A DNA stretch of 64,000 bases from Halopiger djelfimassiliensis (GTDB lineage: Archaea; Halobacteriota; Halobacteria; Halobacteriales; Natrialbaceae): positions 478,794 to 542,793 of the forward strand of contig NZ_HG315685.1 of assembly GCF_000455365.1 (NCBI RefSeq), written 5' to 3'. The notes beneath the pieces are model-generated. The model searched no databases and had not been told where the DNA came from. It saw nothing but the letters and a program-made list of their open reading frames with translations. The position numbers were made by a program, and so were the translations under genes. Below are positions 17,249 to 24,603 of the stretch, in pieces (within the stretch, counting starts at the first letter, position 1; each line of letters begins with the position of its first letter).

Positions 17249-17392
17249 GCAACCAACGAGACCCGCGAACTTCAAGAGTTCGCAACGACCGAGGAATCGG
17301 ACGAAAACGACGACTGCGACTGCGCCGACCCGAGCGGCGACTTCCCGTGCTGGGAATGCGTCCGCACCGGCAAGCGCGAGGTCCCCAACTGA
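17246..17392 (+). CDS. 48-aa Cys-rich plasmid-type protein
   Basis: A small acidic protein with the cysteine run DDCDCADPSGDFPCWECVRTG, which could bind zinc through four cysteines (CxC and CxxC). Such short proteins are frequent on haloarchaeal plasmids and beside similar small genes. It is the first gene of the rightward operon and its stop is 2 bases before the next ATG. Function unknown. Confidence 0.65.
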   Translation: MATNETRELQEFATTEESDENDDCDCADPSGDFPCWECVRTGKREVPN

Positions 17393-17394
17393 TC

Positions 17395-17748
17395 ATGAGC
17401 GGGATCGCCACGGTCACTGCGACACCGGATCAGCTGTTCGAGGGCTACACCGTCGGCTCCGGCGGGAAAGCTGCCTGTACCGGATGTCAGCGCACGGTCC
17501 GGGACGGCGACCCGGTCGGGATCTACGCCCACCAGACCAGTGACGCCGCGCGGTGGGACATCGCCCGCCTGTTCTGCGTCGATTGTCGGGAGACCGCGAT
17601 CCAGCACCCGACGACCGGCGCGACCGAGGTCGTCCTCCACGCCCGCTTGGGCGTCACGTCGGATGCAGCAACTCAATCCGCGCGACTGACGCTGCGCGAC
17701 ATCGAGACGATGCAGCTCTCCCCGCCCGAAGATGGAGGTGAACTCTGA
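17395..17748 (+). CDS. Zinc-binding protein of haloarchaeal plasmid type
   Basis: A 117-residue protein with two zinc knuckles, CTGC (about 26-29) and CVDC (about 62-65), and the stretch YTVGSGGKAACTGC. I associate it with a family common in haloarchaeal mobile elements (DUF8112-like; assignment from memory). By position it precedes the Cas7-like gene as Zn-binding Csf1 does in type IV CRISPR operons, but I see no sequence support for homology. Starts 2 bases after the previous stop; its stop abuts the next start. Confidence 0.75.
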   Translation: MSGIATVTATPDQLFEGYTVGSGGKAACTGCQRTVRDGDPVGIYAHQTSDAARWDIARLFCVDCRETAIQHPTTGATEVVLHARLGVTSDAATQSARLTLRDIETMQLSPPEDGGEL

Positions 17749-18036
17749 ATGGACGACGCCGAGAAGTGGCGCGAAGTCGGGCGCAAGGCCGTCGGGATGG
17801 AGCTCGAAGACGCCCGGTACGACGTCGAATCGGCGTTGTACGCCATCACGGTAGACACGATGTTCAAGGGCGGTGACCCGACGCCCGAGCAGGTCAAAGA
17901 GGCCCGGATGGCGCTGAACCTCGCCCACCGAATTCTCGAACAGTACGTCGCCCCTGCCGCCGGCTGCGAACCGTGGGGCGACCCCGTGCCGGACATGCCC
18001 TACGGCCGGGCGAAAGAGGTGTACCACCTCGAATGA
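17749..18036 (+). CDS. 95-aa helical protein of plasmid type
   Basis: A 95-residue, mostly helical protein (EKWREVGRKAVGMELEDARYD, then TPEQVKEARMALNLAHRILEQY). Its ATG follows the previous stop directly. Similar proteins are paired with the upstream zinc protein on haloarchaeal plasmids, which argues for a general element function. Its size and helical nature also resemble the Cas11 small subunit found between csf1 and csf2 in some type IV loci; this is only positional. A 60-base gap separates it from the Cas7-like gene. Confidence 0.7.
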   Translation: MDDAEKWREVGRKAVGMELEDARYDVESALYAITVDTMFKGGDPTPEQVKEARMALNLAHRILEQYVAPAAGCEPWGDPVPDMPYGRAKEVYHLE

Positions 18037-18096
18037 CCGAATCAAGAAATCGCGTTTCCAACAGCTTCGAAATAACTGAAGTGACCCATCACGCAG

Positions 18097-18960
18097 ATGA
18101 TTGAAGATATCAACAACGACGTGTTCGTGCGAATTCAGACCGACCTGTTGGTGGTCGGGGACAGTATCATGACCGACCGGCATCACGCCTCGAACGGTAA
18201 CTACGAGGATGATGACCCGCAGAACCAGATCGGCGGCATCATCCCCGCATTCCCGCTCTCGGGCTGGCTTCGCCACGGGATGGAAGAGACCGTTCAGGAG
18301 TACGGAGGGACGGCCTGCCACCCCGGCGAGGCCAACGCGAACTTCATGAAGGACGGCGTCTACGACCGCGACCTGGACGCCGGCTACCACGAGAAGGGCG
18401 CGTGTACCGACGACCCGAAGGAGGACGACGGCTGTGTGGTGTTCGACCTCTTCGGCGGCTTCGGCGGCGTCCCCGGAAAGGTGATGCGGCGGCCGATCAA
18501 GTTCAACCCCGTCCGCTCCAGCGTGGACTACACGCGTGGACAGGCCGAAGGCCACTACCGCCGGCTCAATCGGAACGTCGTCTCCCGCAACGAGGAAGAC
18601 AACCGGGAGCCACTTCGGAACGCGGAGATCGACGCCGTCGCCAATCTCGACGGCTGCTGGCACCTCTCCTTCCGGGAGACGAAACCCGAGTTCCTAGGTC
18701 TGCTGGTCGAGGACATCGACTTCCTCGATGCACACAAGACCGACTTCATGCACCAGCTGGGCGGTGCCCGCAACTTCGGCGCGGGAATCGTCGACTGCGA
18801 GCTCATCAACCCGCTCTACGAAGAGCGCGAACTGAAGCGCGTCTTCGACCGCGGGAAAGGCAACACGAACGCGATGGACGAGAAGGACGACCAGTGGGCC
18901 GAAGAGTACCGCCCGGCGTTCGTCGACGCGCTCGAGGAGCGCATTGAGGAGGGACCATGA
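18097..18960 (+). CDS. RAMP superfamily protein, Cas7 (Csm3/Csf2)-like
   Basis: A 287-residue protein with Cas7 hallmarks. PAFPLSGWLRHGMEE (about 50-64) matches the PxIPGSSLKGxLR helix of Csm3/Cmr4. FDLFGGFGGVPGK (about 114-126) matches the conserved LFG motif, and LGGARNFGAGIVDCEL (about 220-235) is the RAMP glycine-rich loop. Cas7 proteins polymerise along guide RNA. Asp22 in VVGDSIMTD is near the position of the Csm3 cleavage Asp, but alignment would be needed. First of three overlapping genes; no Cas10, Cas1/2 or repeats nearby. Csf2-like is the alternative. Confidence 0.78.
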   Translation: MIEDINNDVFVRIQTDLLVVGDSIMTDRHHASNGNYEDDDPQNQIGGIIPAFPLSGWLRHGMEETVQEYGGTACHPGEANANFMKDGVYDRDLDAGYHEKGACTDDPKEDDGCVVFDLFGGFGGVPGKVMRRPIKFNPVRSSVDYTRGQAEGHYRRLNRNVVSRNEEDNREPLRNAEIDAVANLDGCWHLSFRETKPEFLGLLVEDIDFLDAHKTDFMHQLGGARNFGAGIVDCELINPLYEERELKRVFDRGKGNTNAMDEKDDQWAEEYRPAFVDALEERIEEGP

Positions 18961-19697
18961 GCGACGGCGCGATGGTGGCGGCCTACCGCCACGATGCTCA
19001 CAAGATGAACGGCCAGCCCCACGACTACGCCCCAGAGACGTTCGCGGGCGTTCCCGTGAACCAGACGGTCTCCCACGGCGCGGACGGCGATGCGTCGGCA
19101 CTCAGCCGGCCCAGCGGCCAGCCTGAGCAGACCGTAGAAAACCACGAGACGCTCTACCGGCTATCGCTCATCGAGGGCGAGAGTCGGTACGACCCACAGG
19201 AGTTCACGCGCAACGGCGTCGAGAGCGTCGTGAGAGAACTCCTGACCGAAGACGACCCAGAGACGATGCATCGGGCGTGGTTGGACAGCAACGTCGTCTC
19301 GGCGTTCACGGAGAGCGTCTACTACCCCTACACGAGCCTGAAGTACCACACGCTCCTCGTGGCAGCACTGCTGGACAACTACCGCGACGGCCACGAGTTC
19401 GCCGACCTCCGGCTGGTCGTCGACGACGCCGACGAGATAGTCCCTCATCGGACGGTCTACGCGGGCGAGGAGTTCGCCCTGCGGATCGATGTCGACGCTC
19501 GAGGTCAGCCGTCGGCCCGACTCGGGAGCCGTCCGTGGCGGTCGTGGGCGTCGGCGTGGAACCGCTTGGAGGAACACCCGCTGGACACGGCGCATGACAA
19601 GTACGACATGGTGCTGGATGCGAACCTCCGCCGGATTGGCGCGTGGTCGACGGCGCTCCAGTACATCGAGGACTTCCGGGAGGCGTTCGACCAGTGA
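18957..19697 (+). CDS. Unknown protein between two RAMP genes
   Basis: A 246-residue protein starting in a four-base ATGA overlap with the Cas7-like gene and ending in a GTGA overlap with the next RAMP gene, so it is almost certainly part of the same complex. No glycine-rich loop or nuclease motif is visible. It has a central hydrophobic strand-helix region (YPYTSLKYHTLLVAALLDNY, about 123-142) followed by beta-rich sequence. By operon position it could be a large- or small-subunit equivalent or a divergent RAMP. Family not recognised. Confidence 0.75.
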   Translation: MSDGAMVAAYRHDAHKMNGQPHDYAPETFAGVPVNQTVSHGADGDASALSRPSGQPEQTVENHETLYRLSLIEGESRYDPQEFTRNGVESVVRELLTEDDPETMHRAWLDSNVVSAFTESVYYPYTSLKYHTLLVAALLDNYRDGHEFADLRLVVDDADEIVPHRTVYAGEEFALRIDVDARGQPSARLGSRPWRSWASAWNRLEEHPLDTAHDKYDMVLDANLRRIGAWSTALQYIEDFREAFDQ

Positions 19698-20626
19698 CGC
19701 GCATTCAGCAGGTTCACTGGGAGCTGGAGATGGACTACATCGGCCACCCGTACTACGTCTCGGGGAACGCCATCCTCCACGCCCTCGGCCAGCACGTCTC
19801 GCACGACGTCCACCAGCACCTCCACGCCAGCCACGGGATGTTCGCCCCCGGCCAGTTCGGGACGTTCCCCGAAGAGCACTCCCAGAGCGGCATTCGACCG
19901 TACCTCGGGAGCGGCCTGCCGGACGTCGAGAGCTACGACGACCTGTTCCTGATGCGGAACCCGGCCCATCGTTGGCTTCTCGACAGCCGACCGCGGGACG
20001 CCCTGAACACGCACGACATCCGCCCGCAGAGCGGGCACCCGGCGCTGTCCCACGAGACGATCATGGGCAAGCCGGAGGGTGCTCGCAAGCAGCAGCAGAC
20101 CACGAAGTGGTACATCAACGCTTACCTGCACGCCGATGACCCCGATGCGCTCCCGCTGGACGAGGACGTGCTTGACGGCCTCCAGTTCGGGGGCAAACGG
20201 AACTACGGCTACGGCATCACGCGGCTGAAGGACACGCAGGTTGTCGACCTCGACGACCTGGACTACTCCCGGCTCGAGGACGGCGATGCCTTCCTCGTGG
20301 AGGTGACGATGCCGTTCGTGCTGGAGTCGGAGTACCCCAAGGCCGCCGACCAGGACGTCCCGTGGTGGTGGAAGGAGAGTCGACGCGATCTCCGTGAGCG
20401 AGAGGAGAAGATCCTCGAGCAACGGGAGGTCTACAAGCTCCAAACCGTCGACCACGGGCAGGTCGTGAAGTACGAGGGCGACCGCCCCATCGAGACCGCG
20501 AAGAGCGGTATCCTTCGGGTCGGCAGTCACTCGAAGTACGGCTTCGGAGAGCTCCGAGTGAAGCCCGTCGAACCCCGGTCAGACCAGTGTAAGAACTCAG
20601 AGAAGAACGGCGAAACAACGGAGTGA
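19694..20626 (+). CDS. RAMP superfamily protein with two G-loops, Cas5/Cas6-like
   Basis: A 310-residue protein from the GTG at 19694. Two glycine-rich loops typical of RAMP ferredoxin folds are present: FGGKRNYGYGITRL (about 165-178) and RVGSHSKYGFGELRV (about 276-290). The N-terminal third has a His-rich helix (HVSHDVHQHLHASHG, about 34-48) that could serve RNA binding or catalysis. The arrangement suits a Cas5-like cap (Csf3-like) or a Cas6-like crRNA nuclease; I cannot decide. It ends 48 bases before the right terminal repeat, so it is the last cargo gene. Confidence 0.72.
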   Translation: MTRIQQVHWELEMDYIGHPYYVSGNAILHALGQHVSHDVHQHLHASHGMFAPGQFGTFPEEHSQSGIRPYLGSGLPDVESYDDLFLMRNPAHRWLLDSRPRDALNTHDIRPQSGHPALSHETIMGKPEGARKQQQTTKWYINAYLHADDPDALPLDEDVLDGLQFGGKRNYGYGITRLKDTQVVDLDDLDYSRLEDGDAFLVEVTMPFVLESEYPKAADQDVPWWWKESRRDLREREEKILEQREVYKLQTVDHGQVVKYEGDRPIETAKSGILRVGSHSKYGFGELRVKPVEPRSDQCKNSEKNGETTE

Positions 20627-20674
20627 GAAATCCGAACGATGACAGGCGAATCGGCGACTAAACATCACGCGGTT

Positions 20675-20711
20675 CCGTGAATAAAGAAATCGTATTCACA
20701 CAACTGATATG
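20675..20711 (-). repeat. Right terminal inverted repeat
   Basis: A 37-base reverse complement of the left end, lacking one T in the TTGTTGTG run (TTGTGTG). It contains the same inner GTGAATA / TATTCAC palindrome. It ends 26 bases before the start of the next chromosomal gene, so the element abuts that gene's promoter. Confidence 0.85.
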
Positions 20712-20737
20712 CGAGCGCCGTTCCTATCCCGGATACC

Positions 20738-21370
20738 ATGATGGCTACTACCCACGTTTTCGCGGCGCTTGCCGTCGCCGTCGTCGTCGCTGCCGTCGCG
20801 CCGCAGTTCGCGGGCGTCGTCGCGGCCGCGGCGATCCTCGGCGGCCTCTTTCCCGACTTCGACCTCGTCGCGGGCCACCGACGAACCCTCCATTTCCCCG
20901 TCTACTACGCGGTGTTTGCCGTCCTCGCGGGCCTCGTCGCAGCGATCGTTCCGACCGACGTGACCGTCGGCCTCGCCGCGTTCCTCCTCGCCGCCGCCCT
21001 GCACTCGGGCGCGGATCTCCTCGGCGGCGGCCTCGAGTTGAAGCCGTGGCGGGCCACGTCCGATCGTGCGGTCTACAGCCACTACCACGGCCGGTGGCTC
21101 GCGCCACGACGGTGGGTGCGTTACGACGGCGCACCGGAGGACCTCGCACTCGCGGCCGTGCTCGCGCTCCCGGCGCTGTTCGTTTTCGACGGCCGCGTTC
21201 GATCGGTCGTGATCGTCATGCTCGTGGTTTCGATCGGCTACACCGTCGTTCGAAAACGGCTCGCGAACGCCGGCGAGTGGCTCTTCGGCCGAGTTCCGGC
21301 GTCGGTCCTGTCGGTCGTCCCACAGCGAGTGGTTCCGGTCGAGGACGATCGCGAGCGGACCGCTGAATGA
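20738..21370 (+). CDS. DUF457-like membrane metal-dependent hydrolase
   Basis: A 210-residue membrane protein with about five hydrophobic segments. GGLFPDFDLVAGHRR (about 40-54) and LHSGADLLGGGLELKPW (about 88-104) carry the acidic and His residues typical of the DUF457/YdjM metal-dependent hydrolase family. Double ATG (20738, 20741). Its promoter would fall within or beside the right terminal repeat of the transposon, so insertion may have changed its expression. A second member of this family is at 59.7 kb. Confidence 0.8.
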   Translation: MMATTHVFAALAVAVVVAAVAPQFAGVVAAAAILGGLFPDFDLVAGHRRTLHFPVYYAVFAVLAGLVAAIVPTDVTVGLAAFLLAAALHSGADLLGGGLELKPWRATSDRAVYSHYHGRWLAPRRWVRYDGAPEDLALAAVLALPALFVFDGRVRSVVIVMLVVSIGYTVVRKRLANAGEWLFGRVPASVLSVVPQRVVPVEDDRERTAE

Positions 21371-21458
21371 AAAGCGTTTCTCGCCGTTCGAAACAGCAGA
21401 TACCGATCCGAATCGGCCGCTACGGTGTGACCCACCGGCTGACGGTCGGCTCCACCGG

Positions 21459-21854
21459 TCAGTCGCCGGCCACCGCGGGGTGGGAGGCGGCGTTCGACTC
21501 GGTTCCGGCGTCGGGTTTCGTCATTTCGATCTCGATGTGGCCCCCGTCGGCGACGGAGACGACGACGTCGTCGAAGCACTTGCGGTATTCGGTGGCGTGT
21601 TTGCCGGAGGTGTTGATCCGGACCCGCTCCTCGACGAGGTCGGCGTCCGCCAGTTTCTCGACTTTTCGGTAGGCCGTCGACATCGGGATGTCACACTGCT
21701 CCGAGAGTTCGGTCGCCGTCAGCGACTCGTCGCTCGTCGCCTCGAGGATGGCTCGACAGGCGTCGTCGTCCAGTGCGGCAAGCACTGTCTGGGGATCCGC
21801 GGGGGTTTCGTCGGTGGGCCATCCTCGCTTCGTTCCGGAGTTCGTAGCGGTCAT
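21459..21854 (-). CDS. Winged-helix transcriptional regulator (ArsR-like)
   Basis: A 131-residue regulator. The winged HTH spans about residues 22-90: VLAALDDDACRAILEA, then LTATELSEQCDIPMSTAYRKVEKL, then the wing ERVRINTSGKHATEY. A beta-rich C-terminus follows (VVVSVADGGHIEIEM). No metal-binding Cys pair is visible, so it is probably not a metal sensor. It is divergent from the HTH-10 gene at 22074 across 219 bases. Confidence 0.85.
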   Translation of the reverse strand: MTATNSGTKRGWPTDETPADPQTVLAALDDDACRAILEATSDESLTATELSEQCDIPMSTAYRKVEKLADADLVEERVRINTSGKHATEYRKCFDDVVVSVADGGHIEIEMTKPDAGTESNAASHPAVAGD

Positions 21855-22073
21855 CGTTCACTACCTAGTAGCGACCGGACCCCCTCCAAATGAGTCCCAA
21901 TAAATACAGGGCACTTTAAGTACCGCCTCGGAATTCGGCGGTCGGAACCGTCTCGCCCGCGTTTCGATGGGGGGTCGAACGACGGGTGCCGCTCGTGGTC
22001 CGCCCGAACGGCTGGCGGGTTCTCGACGATCGTGACGCAGGGTTTAGGAGGCTCGCGCCACCATCGGTAGCCA

Positions 22074-22736
22074 ATGGCGTCGGGGATCCGTGCGGAGGTG
22101 AAAATCGACGACCCGTCCGACTGCGTGGTGACGCAGGCCGCCGGCGAGGCCGGCGGTCGCGTCCAGTCGGTCTCGAAGAGCACCAACCCGGACGCACCCG
22201 AGCGCGTGACCGAGGAGTTCATGCTCGAAGCCGAGGACGAACCCGACGAGTTCGAGGCCGACGCGGATCTCTCGCGGGTCTTCTCGTACGGCTCGAGTTC
22301 GGTCTACCGGTTCGAACGCGAACTCGGTCGGGGCTGTCCCTGCGAGTGTATCGAACGGTTCGACTGTCCGGTGACGGAGGTCAGATCGAGAGGCACTGCG
22401 CTGTTTCTGACGTTCCACGCGCCGGACATGGAAGGGCTCCAGTCGATCATCGGTGCACTCAAGACCCGGTACGACACCCTCGACGTCCAGCGGTTGCTCC
22501 AGTCACAGCAGGACCACTCCGAGCGAAACCTCGTCTTCGTCGATCGAAGCACCCTGACCGATCGGCAACTCGAAGTCCTCGAGACGGCCCACCGGATGGG
22601 CTACTTCGAGCACCCGAAGGGAGCAAACGCCGGCGAGGTAGCCGACGAACTCGGCATCACCGGGACGACCTTCAGCGAACACCTCGCTGCAGCCCAGACG
22701 AAACTCCTCGAGGCGATCCTCGAATACGGCGACTGA
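22074..22736 (+). CDS. HTH-10 (bat-type) regulator with Cys cluster
   Basis: A 220-residue regulator. The C-terminal HTH-10 domain (LTDRQLEVLETAHRMGYFEHP, then EVADELGITGTTFSEHL) is clear. The centre has a cysteine cluster GCPCECIERFDCPV (about 84-97), giving four closely spaced cysteines that could hold an Fe-S cluster or metal, as in DmsR-like redox regulators of haloarchaea. The N-terminal domain is about 130 residues and beta-rich. Target unknown. Start ATG at 22074. Confidence 0.85.
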   Translation: MASGIRAEVKIDDPSDCVVTQAAGEAGGRVQSVSKSTNPDAPERVTEEFMLEAEDEPDEFEADADLSRVFSYGSSSVYRFERELGRGCPCECIERFDCPVTEVRSRGTALFLTFHAPDMEGLQSIIGALKTRYDTLDVQRLLQSQQDHSERNLVFVDRSTLTDRQLEVLETAHRMGYFEHPKGANAGEVADELGITGTTFSEHLAAAQTKLLEAILEYGD

Positions 22737-22790
22737 GTCACGGGTCAAGAAAGCTTCGGGACCTACCGGATCCCAGCACCGAACCGCAAC

Positions 22791-22800
22791 CCTATATATA
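22791..22800 (+). promoter_or_regulatory. TATA box before the 49-aa zinc-ribbon gene
   Basis: cctatatata is the strongest TATA match in this area; initiation about 26 bases on would fall near 22821, giving a leader of about 38 bases before the ATG at 22859. Confidence 0.5.
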
Positions 22801-22858
22801 GTGGACGCACAGCTATGAACGTAGCCGAACAACGATTGACACAAATCTACGCCCCGTC

Positions 22859-23008
22859 ATGAGCAGATACGAATTCACCTGTCCCGAGTGCGGCCAAGAG
22901 ATCGAGGTCAACGAGTCGATGCGTGAGGCTACGCTCTCACATGGCTGTCCCGTCTGTGGCGCAGCGGTTTCCACGTCGGCTTTCGCGCAGAAACAGCCCA
23001 CCGAGTAA
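22859..23008 (+). CDS. 49-aa zinc-ribbon protein
   Basis: MSRYEFTCPECGQEIEV opens a tiny protein with two CxxC knuckles (CPEC about 8-11, CPVC about 31-34), a one-zinc ribbon, and a tail ending QKQPTE. It resembles the DUF7560-type zinc ribbons of haloarchaea (from memory). Its own TATA box lies 59-68 bases upstream. The ATG overlaps the TGA of a 15-codon frame that starts at 22815, but that frame probably begins before the transcript does. Confidence 0.78.
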   Translation: MSRYEFTCPECGQEIEVNESMREATLSHGCPVCGAAVSTSAFAQKQPTE

Positions 23009-23074
23009 TCACCGCGTCTCGCTCCCTCGAGTCTCAGTCCAGCACCGGGTCCGTCTCGTCCGCGCGGCGGCTGG

Positions 23075-23527
23075 TCACTCTTCGCGGTCGACTTCGGTCC
23101 GACGGCCATCGAGCGACTCCGGCACGAGTCGATAGAGTTCGATGTCGAGTTCGTCTTTTCCTTGCGCCCAGATCTCGAACAACGGCCGTTTTGCCTCGCC
23201 GTACTGTGCGATCTGGTCCGGCGTCAGTTCCGCGGGCGGGATGTCCTCGAGCGTCCCCGTGGCGATGACGCTTCGGTACGTCGACTCCTGCTCGTCGTAG
23301 ACGACGAGCCGCGCCTGGGGCGCCGACTCGAGGAACTCGCGTTTCTCGCTGTCGGGCGTCGACACCAGCCGCATGTAGAACTCCCGCCTGTCCGTATCGT
23401 ACCCATACGAGATCGGAATCGCGTACGGATCGTTTTCCCGCGCGAGCGACAACACCCCGGTTTCGTGACGGCCGAGGAAGTCGTCCACCTCCGCGTCGGT
23501 CATTTCGGTTTCCTGGTCGATAGCCAT
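23075..23527 (-). CDS. Pyridoxamine 5'-phosphate oxidase family protein
   Basis: A 150-residue split-barrel flavin-binding protein. ETGVLSLARENDPYAIPISYGYD and FYMRLVSTPDSEKREFL mark the FMN-binding barrel of the PNPOx-like family; ATGTLEDI follows the usual pattern. Members bind FMN, F420 or haem. ATG at 23527 (MAIDQETEM) is chosen over an upstream frame that would run into the promoter. No operon partner. Confidence 0.85.
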   Translation of the reverse strand: MAIDQETEMTDAEVDDFLGRHETGVLSLARENDPYAIPISYGYDTDRREFYMRLVSTPDSEKREFLESAPQARLVVYDEQESTYRSVIATGTLEDIPPAELTPDQIAQYGEAKRPLFEIWAQGKDELDIELYRLVPESLDGRRTEVDREE

Positions 23528-23591
23528 CGTCTCAGTGTTTTGGGCAAGGTGAAACACTATCTTTATAGTTGCCATCGACTGCCGGCGTTCG

Positions 23592-23960
23592 TTACGCCGC
23601 CCCGTCGGTGCCGATCACCACCGGCTCCCTGATCTCGAGGGCCGTCTCGAACTCCGGTTCGCGGTCGCTCCGGCGGCCGACGCGCAGTAACTGCTCCTCG
23701 TGTGCGCGTCGGACCGCCGAGCGCTCGCGTGCGGTCAGAGATAGCTCCTCGCCGAGTTCGTCCCAGTGGCCCCACTTGACGAGAAACGCCTCGAACGTCT
23801 CTCCCTCGTAAACGCGCTCGTACTCGCGGCGGTACCGCTCGCGCCTCGAGTCCAGAACCGCCTGCGCGCGATCGACGAGGGCCGGCAGTCGATTCGGCGG
23901 GACGCTCGCTTTCGCAGCGGTAAGCAGAAGCACCTGCCCCTCGATCGGTTCGCCCCCCAT
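23592..23960 (-). CDS. Conserved haloarchaeal hypothetical protein
   Basis: A 122-residue, Arg- and Glu-rich helical protein with a basic central region (LDSRRERYRREYERVYEG, about 33-50) and KWGHWDELGEEL. It starts in a one-base TGATG overlap with the upstream small gene, so the two are translated together. No known motif is recognised. The C-terminus is beta-like (EPVVIGTDGAA). Confidence 0.65.
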   Translation of the reverse strand: MGGEPIEGQVLLLTAAKASVPPNRLPALVDRAQAVLDSRRERYRREYERVYEGETFEAFLVKWGHWDELGEELSLTARERSAVRRAHEEQLLRVGRRSDREPEFETALEIREPVVIGTDGAA

Positions 23961-24226
23961 CAGCCGCCTGCACGCATCGCTTTCTGTGCGAATCGCTCGA
24001 CGAGCGGTTCGACGGTGTCGACGTCCCCTTCGAAGACGACCGTCACCTCTGTCAGGGTCAGCGACGGCCCGACGCCGACCGTCTCGGAAGAGAGCGTCGC
24101 GGTCCACCCCTCGCCCTCGACGGCGTTCTCGCCGACGCGCTCGCCGCCGAGGCTCGTCAGATACCGGACCGCGAGCCGTTCGGAAATGCCCCGAAAGGAC
24201 CGTTCGATGTGCGTTTCGCGAGCCAT
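23960..24226 (-). CDS. Small conserved haloarchaeal protein
   Basis: An 88-residue alpha/beta protein (MARETHIERSFRGISERLAV, then LGGERVGENAVEGEGWTATL, and a final FVERFAQKAMRAGG-like helix, here EPLVERFAQKAMRAGG). Similar sequences are common in haloarchaea but no function is known to me. The ATG at 24226 starts it; its stop overlaps the start of the following gene by one base. Confidence 0.7.
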   Translation of the reverse strand: MARETHIERSFRGISERLAVRYLTSLGGERVGENAVEGEGWTATLSSETVGVGPSLTLTEVTVVFEGDVDTVEPLVERFAQKAMRAGG

Positions 24227-24324
24227 ACCCCGGGTTCGGCAGCCGGACCGATAAATCCGCGCACGGCGCGGTCCCGGATGCCCGTCAGCCGAGCGCCCTG
24301 AAAGCCACCACGCCGACGACCCCG

Positions 24325-24603
24325 CTACACAGCGCAAGCAAGGATGTTCTCCGTCCGCCACATGACGAGGCCCACGAGCCCGGCCGCCCCCCACTCTGCC
24401 GGCCCGCCGGCCGCAAGCTCCGGGCCAAGTACCGCGATCACGATCGCACCGGGGACCACCGAGAGGCCGGCCTCGAGCCGCTCGCTGAGTTCGACGCGTC
24501 GTACGAGCCAGACGCCGCCGACTTTCGTGAGCACCGTCACGGCGGCCATCGCGAGGACCACGGCGACCACCCGCGGCTCGAGCGAGAGCGCCTCACTCGC
24601 CAT
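24325..24603 (-). CDS. azlD: AzlD family transporter subunit
   Basis: A 92-residue membrane protein with three hydrophobic spans, matching the small AzlD partner of AzlC-type branched-chain amino-acid exporters. GLSVVPGAIVIAVLGPEL is typical. Its ATG lies 11 bases inside the end of azlC, so the two are coupled. The stop TAG at 24325 makes it a little shorter than the usual 100-110 residues. Confidence 0.85.
   Translation of the reverse strand: MASEALSLEPRVVAVVLAMAAVTVLTKVGGVWLVRRVELSERLEAGLSVVPGAIVIAVLGPELAAGGPAEWGAAGLVGLVMWRTENILACAV

Larger units (their letters stand above)
14945..20711. mobile_element. 5.8-kb inverted-repeat-bounded transposon carrying a RAMP operon
   Basis: The ends are near-identical inverted repeats of 38 and 37 bases beginning CATATCAGTTG, differing by an inserted T and one further position at most. 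Inside are a DDE transposase with an overlapping small gene (minus strand) and a divergent six-gene operon. No copy of the terminal repeat occurs between the transposase and the right end, so the operon is internal cargo and not a neighbour of a simple IS. No target-site duplication is visible beside the repeats (left flank gtcgatgag, right flank cgagcgccg), so the insertion may be old or rearranged. Flanking genes are chromosomal. Confidence 0.75.

Noticed and set aside
14930-20725. Target-site duplication beside the transposon
   Set aside because: The flanks gtcgatgag and cgagcgccg share no direct repeat of useful length.
22815-22862. 15-codon frame overlapping the start of the zinc-ribbon gene at 22859 (ATGA)
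   Set aside because: The predicted transcript start is after this ATG, given the TATA box at 22791-22800, so it is probably not translated.
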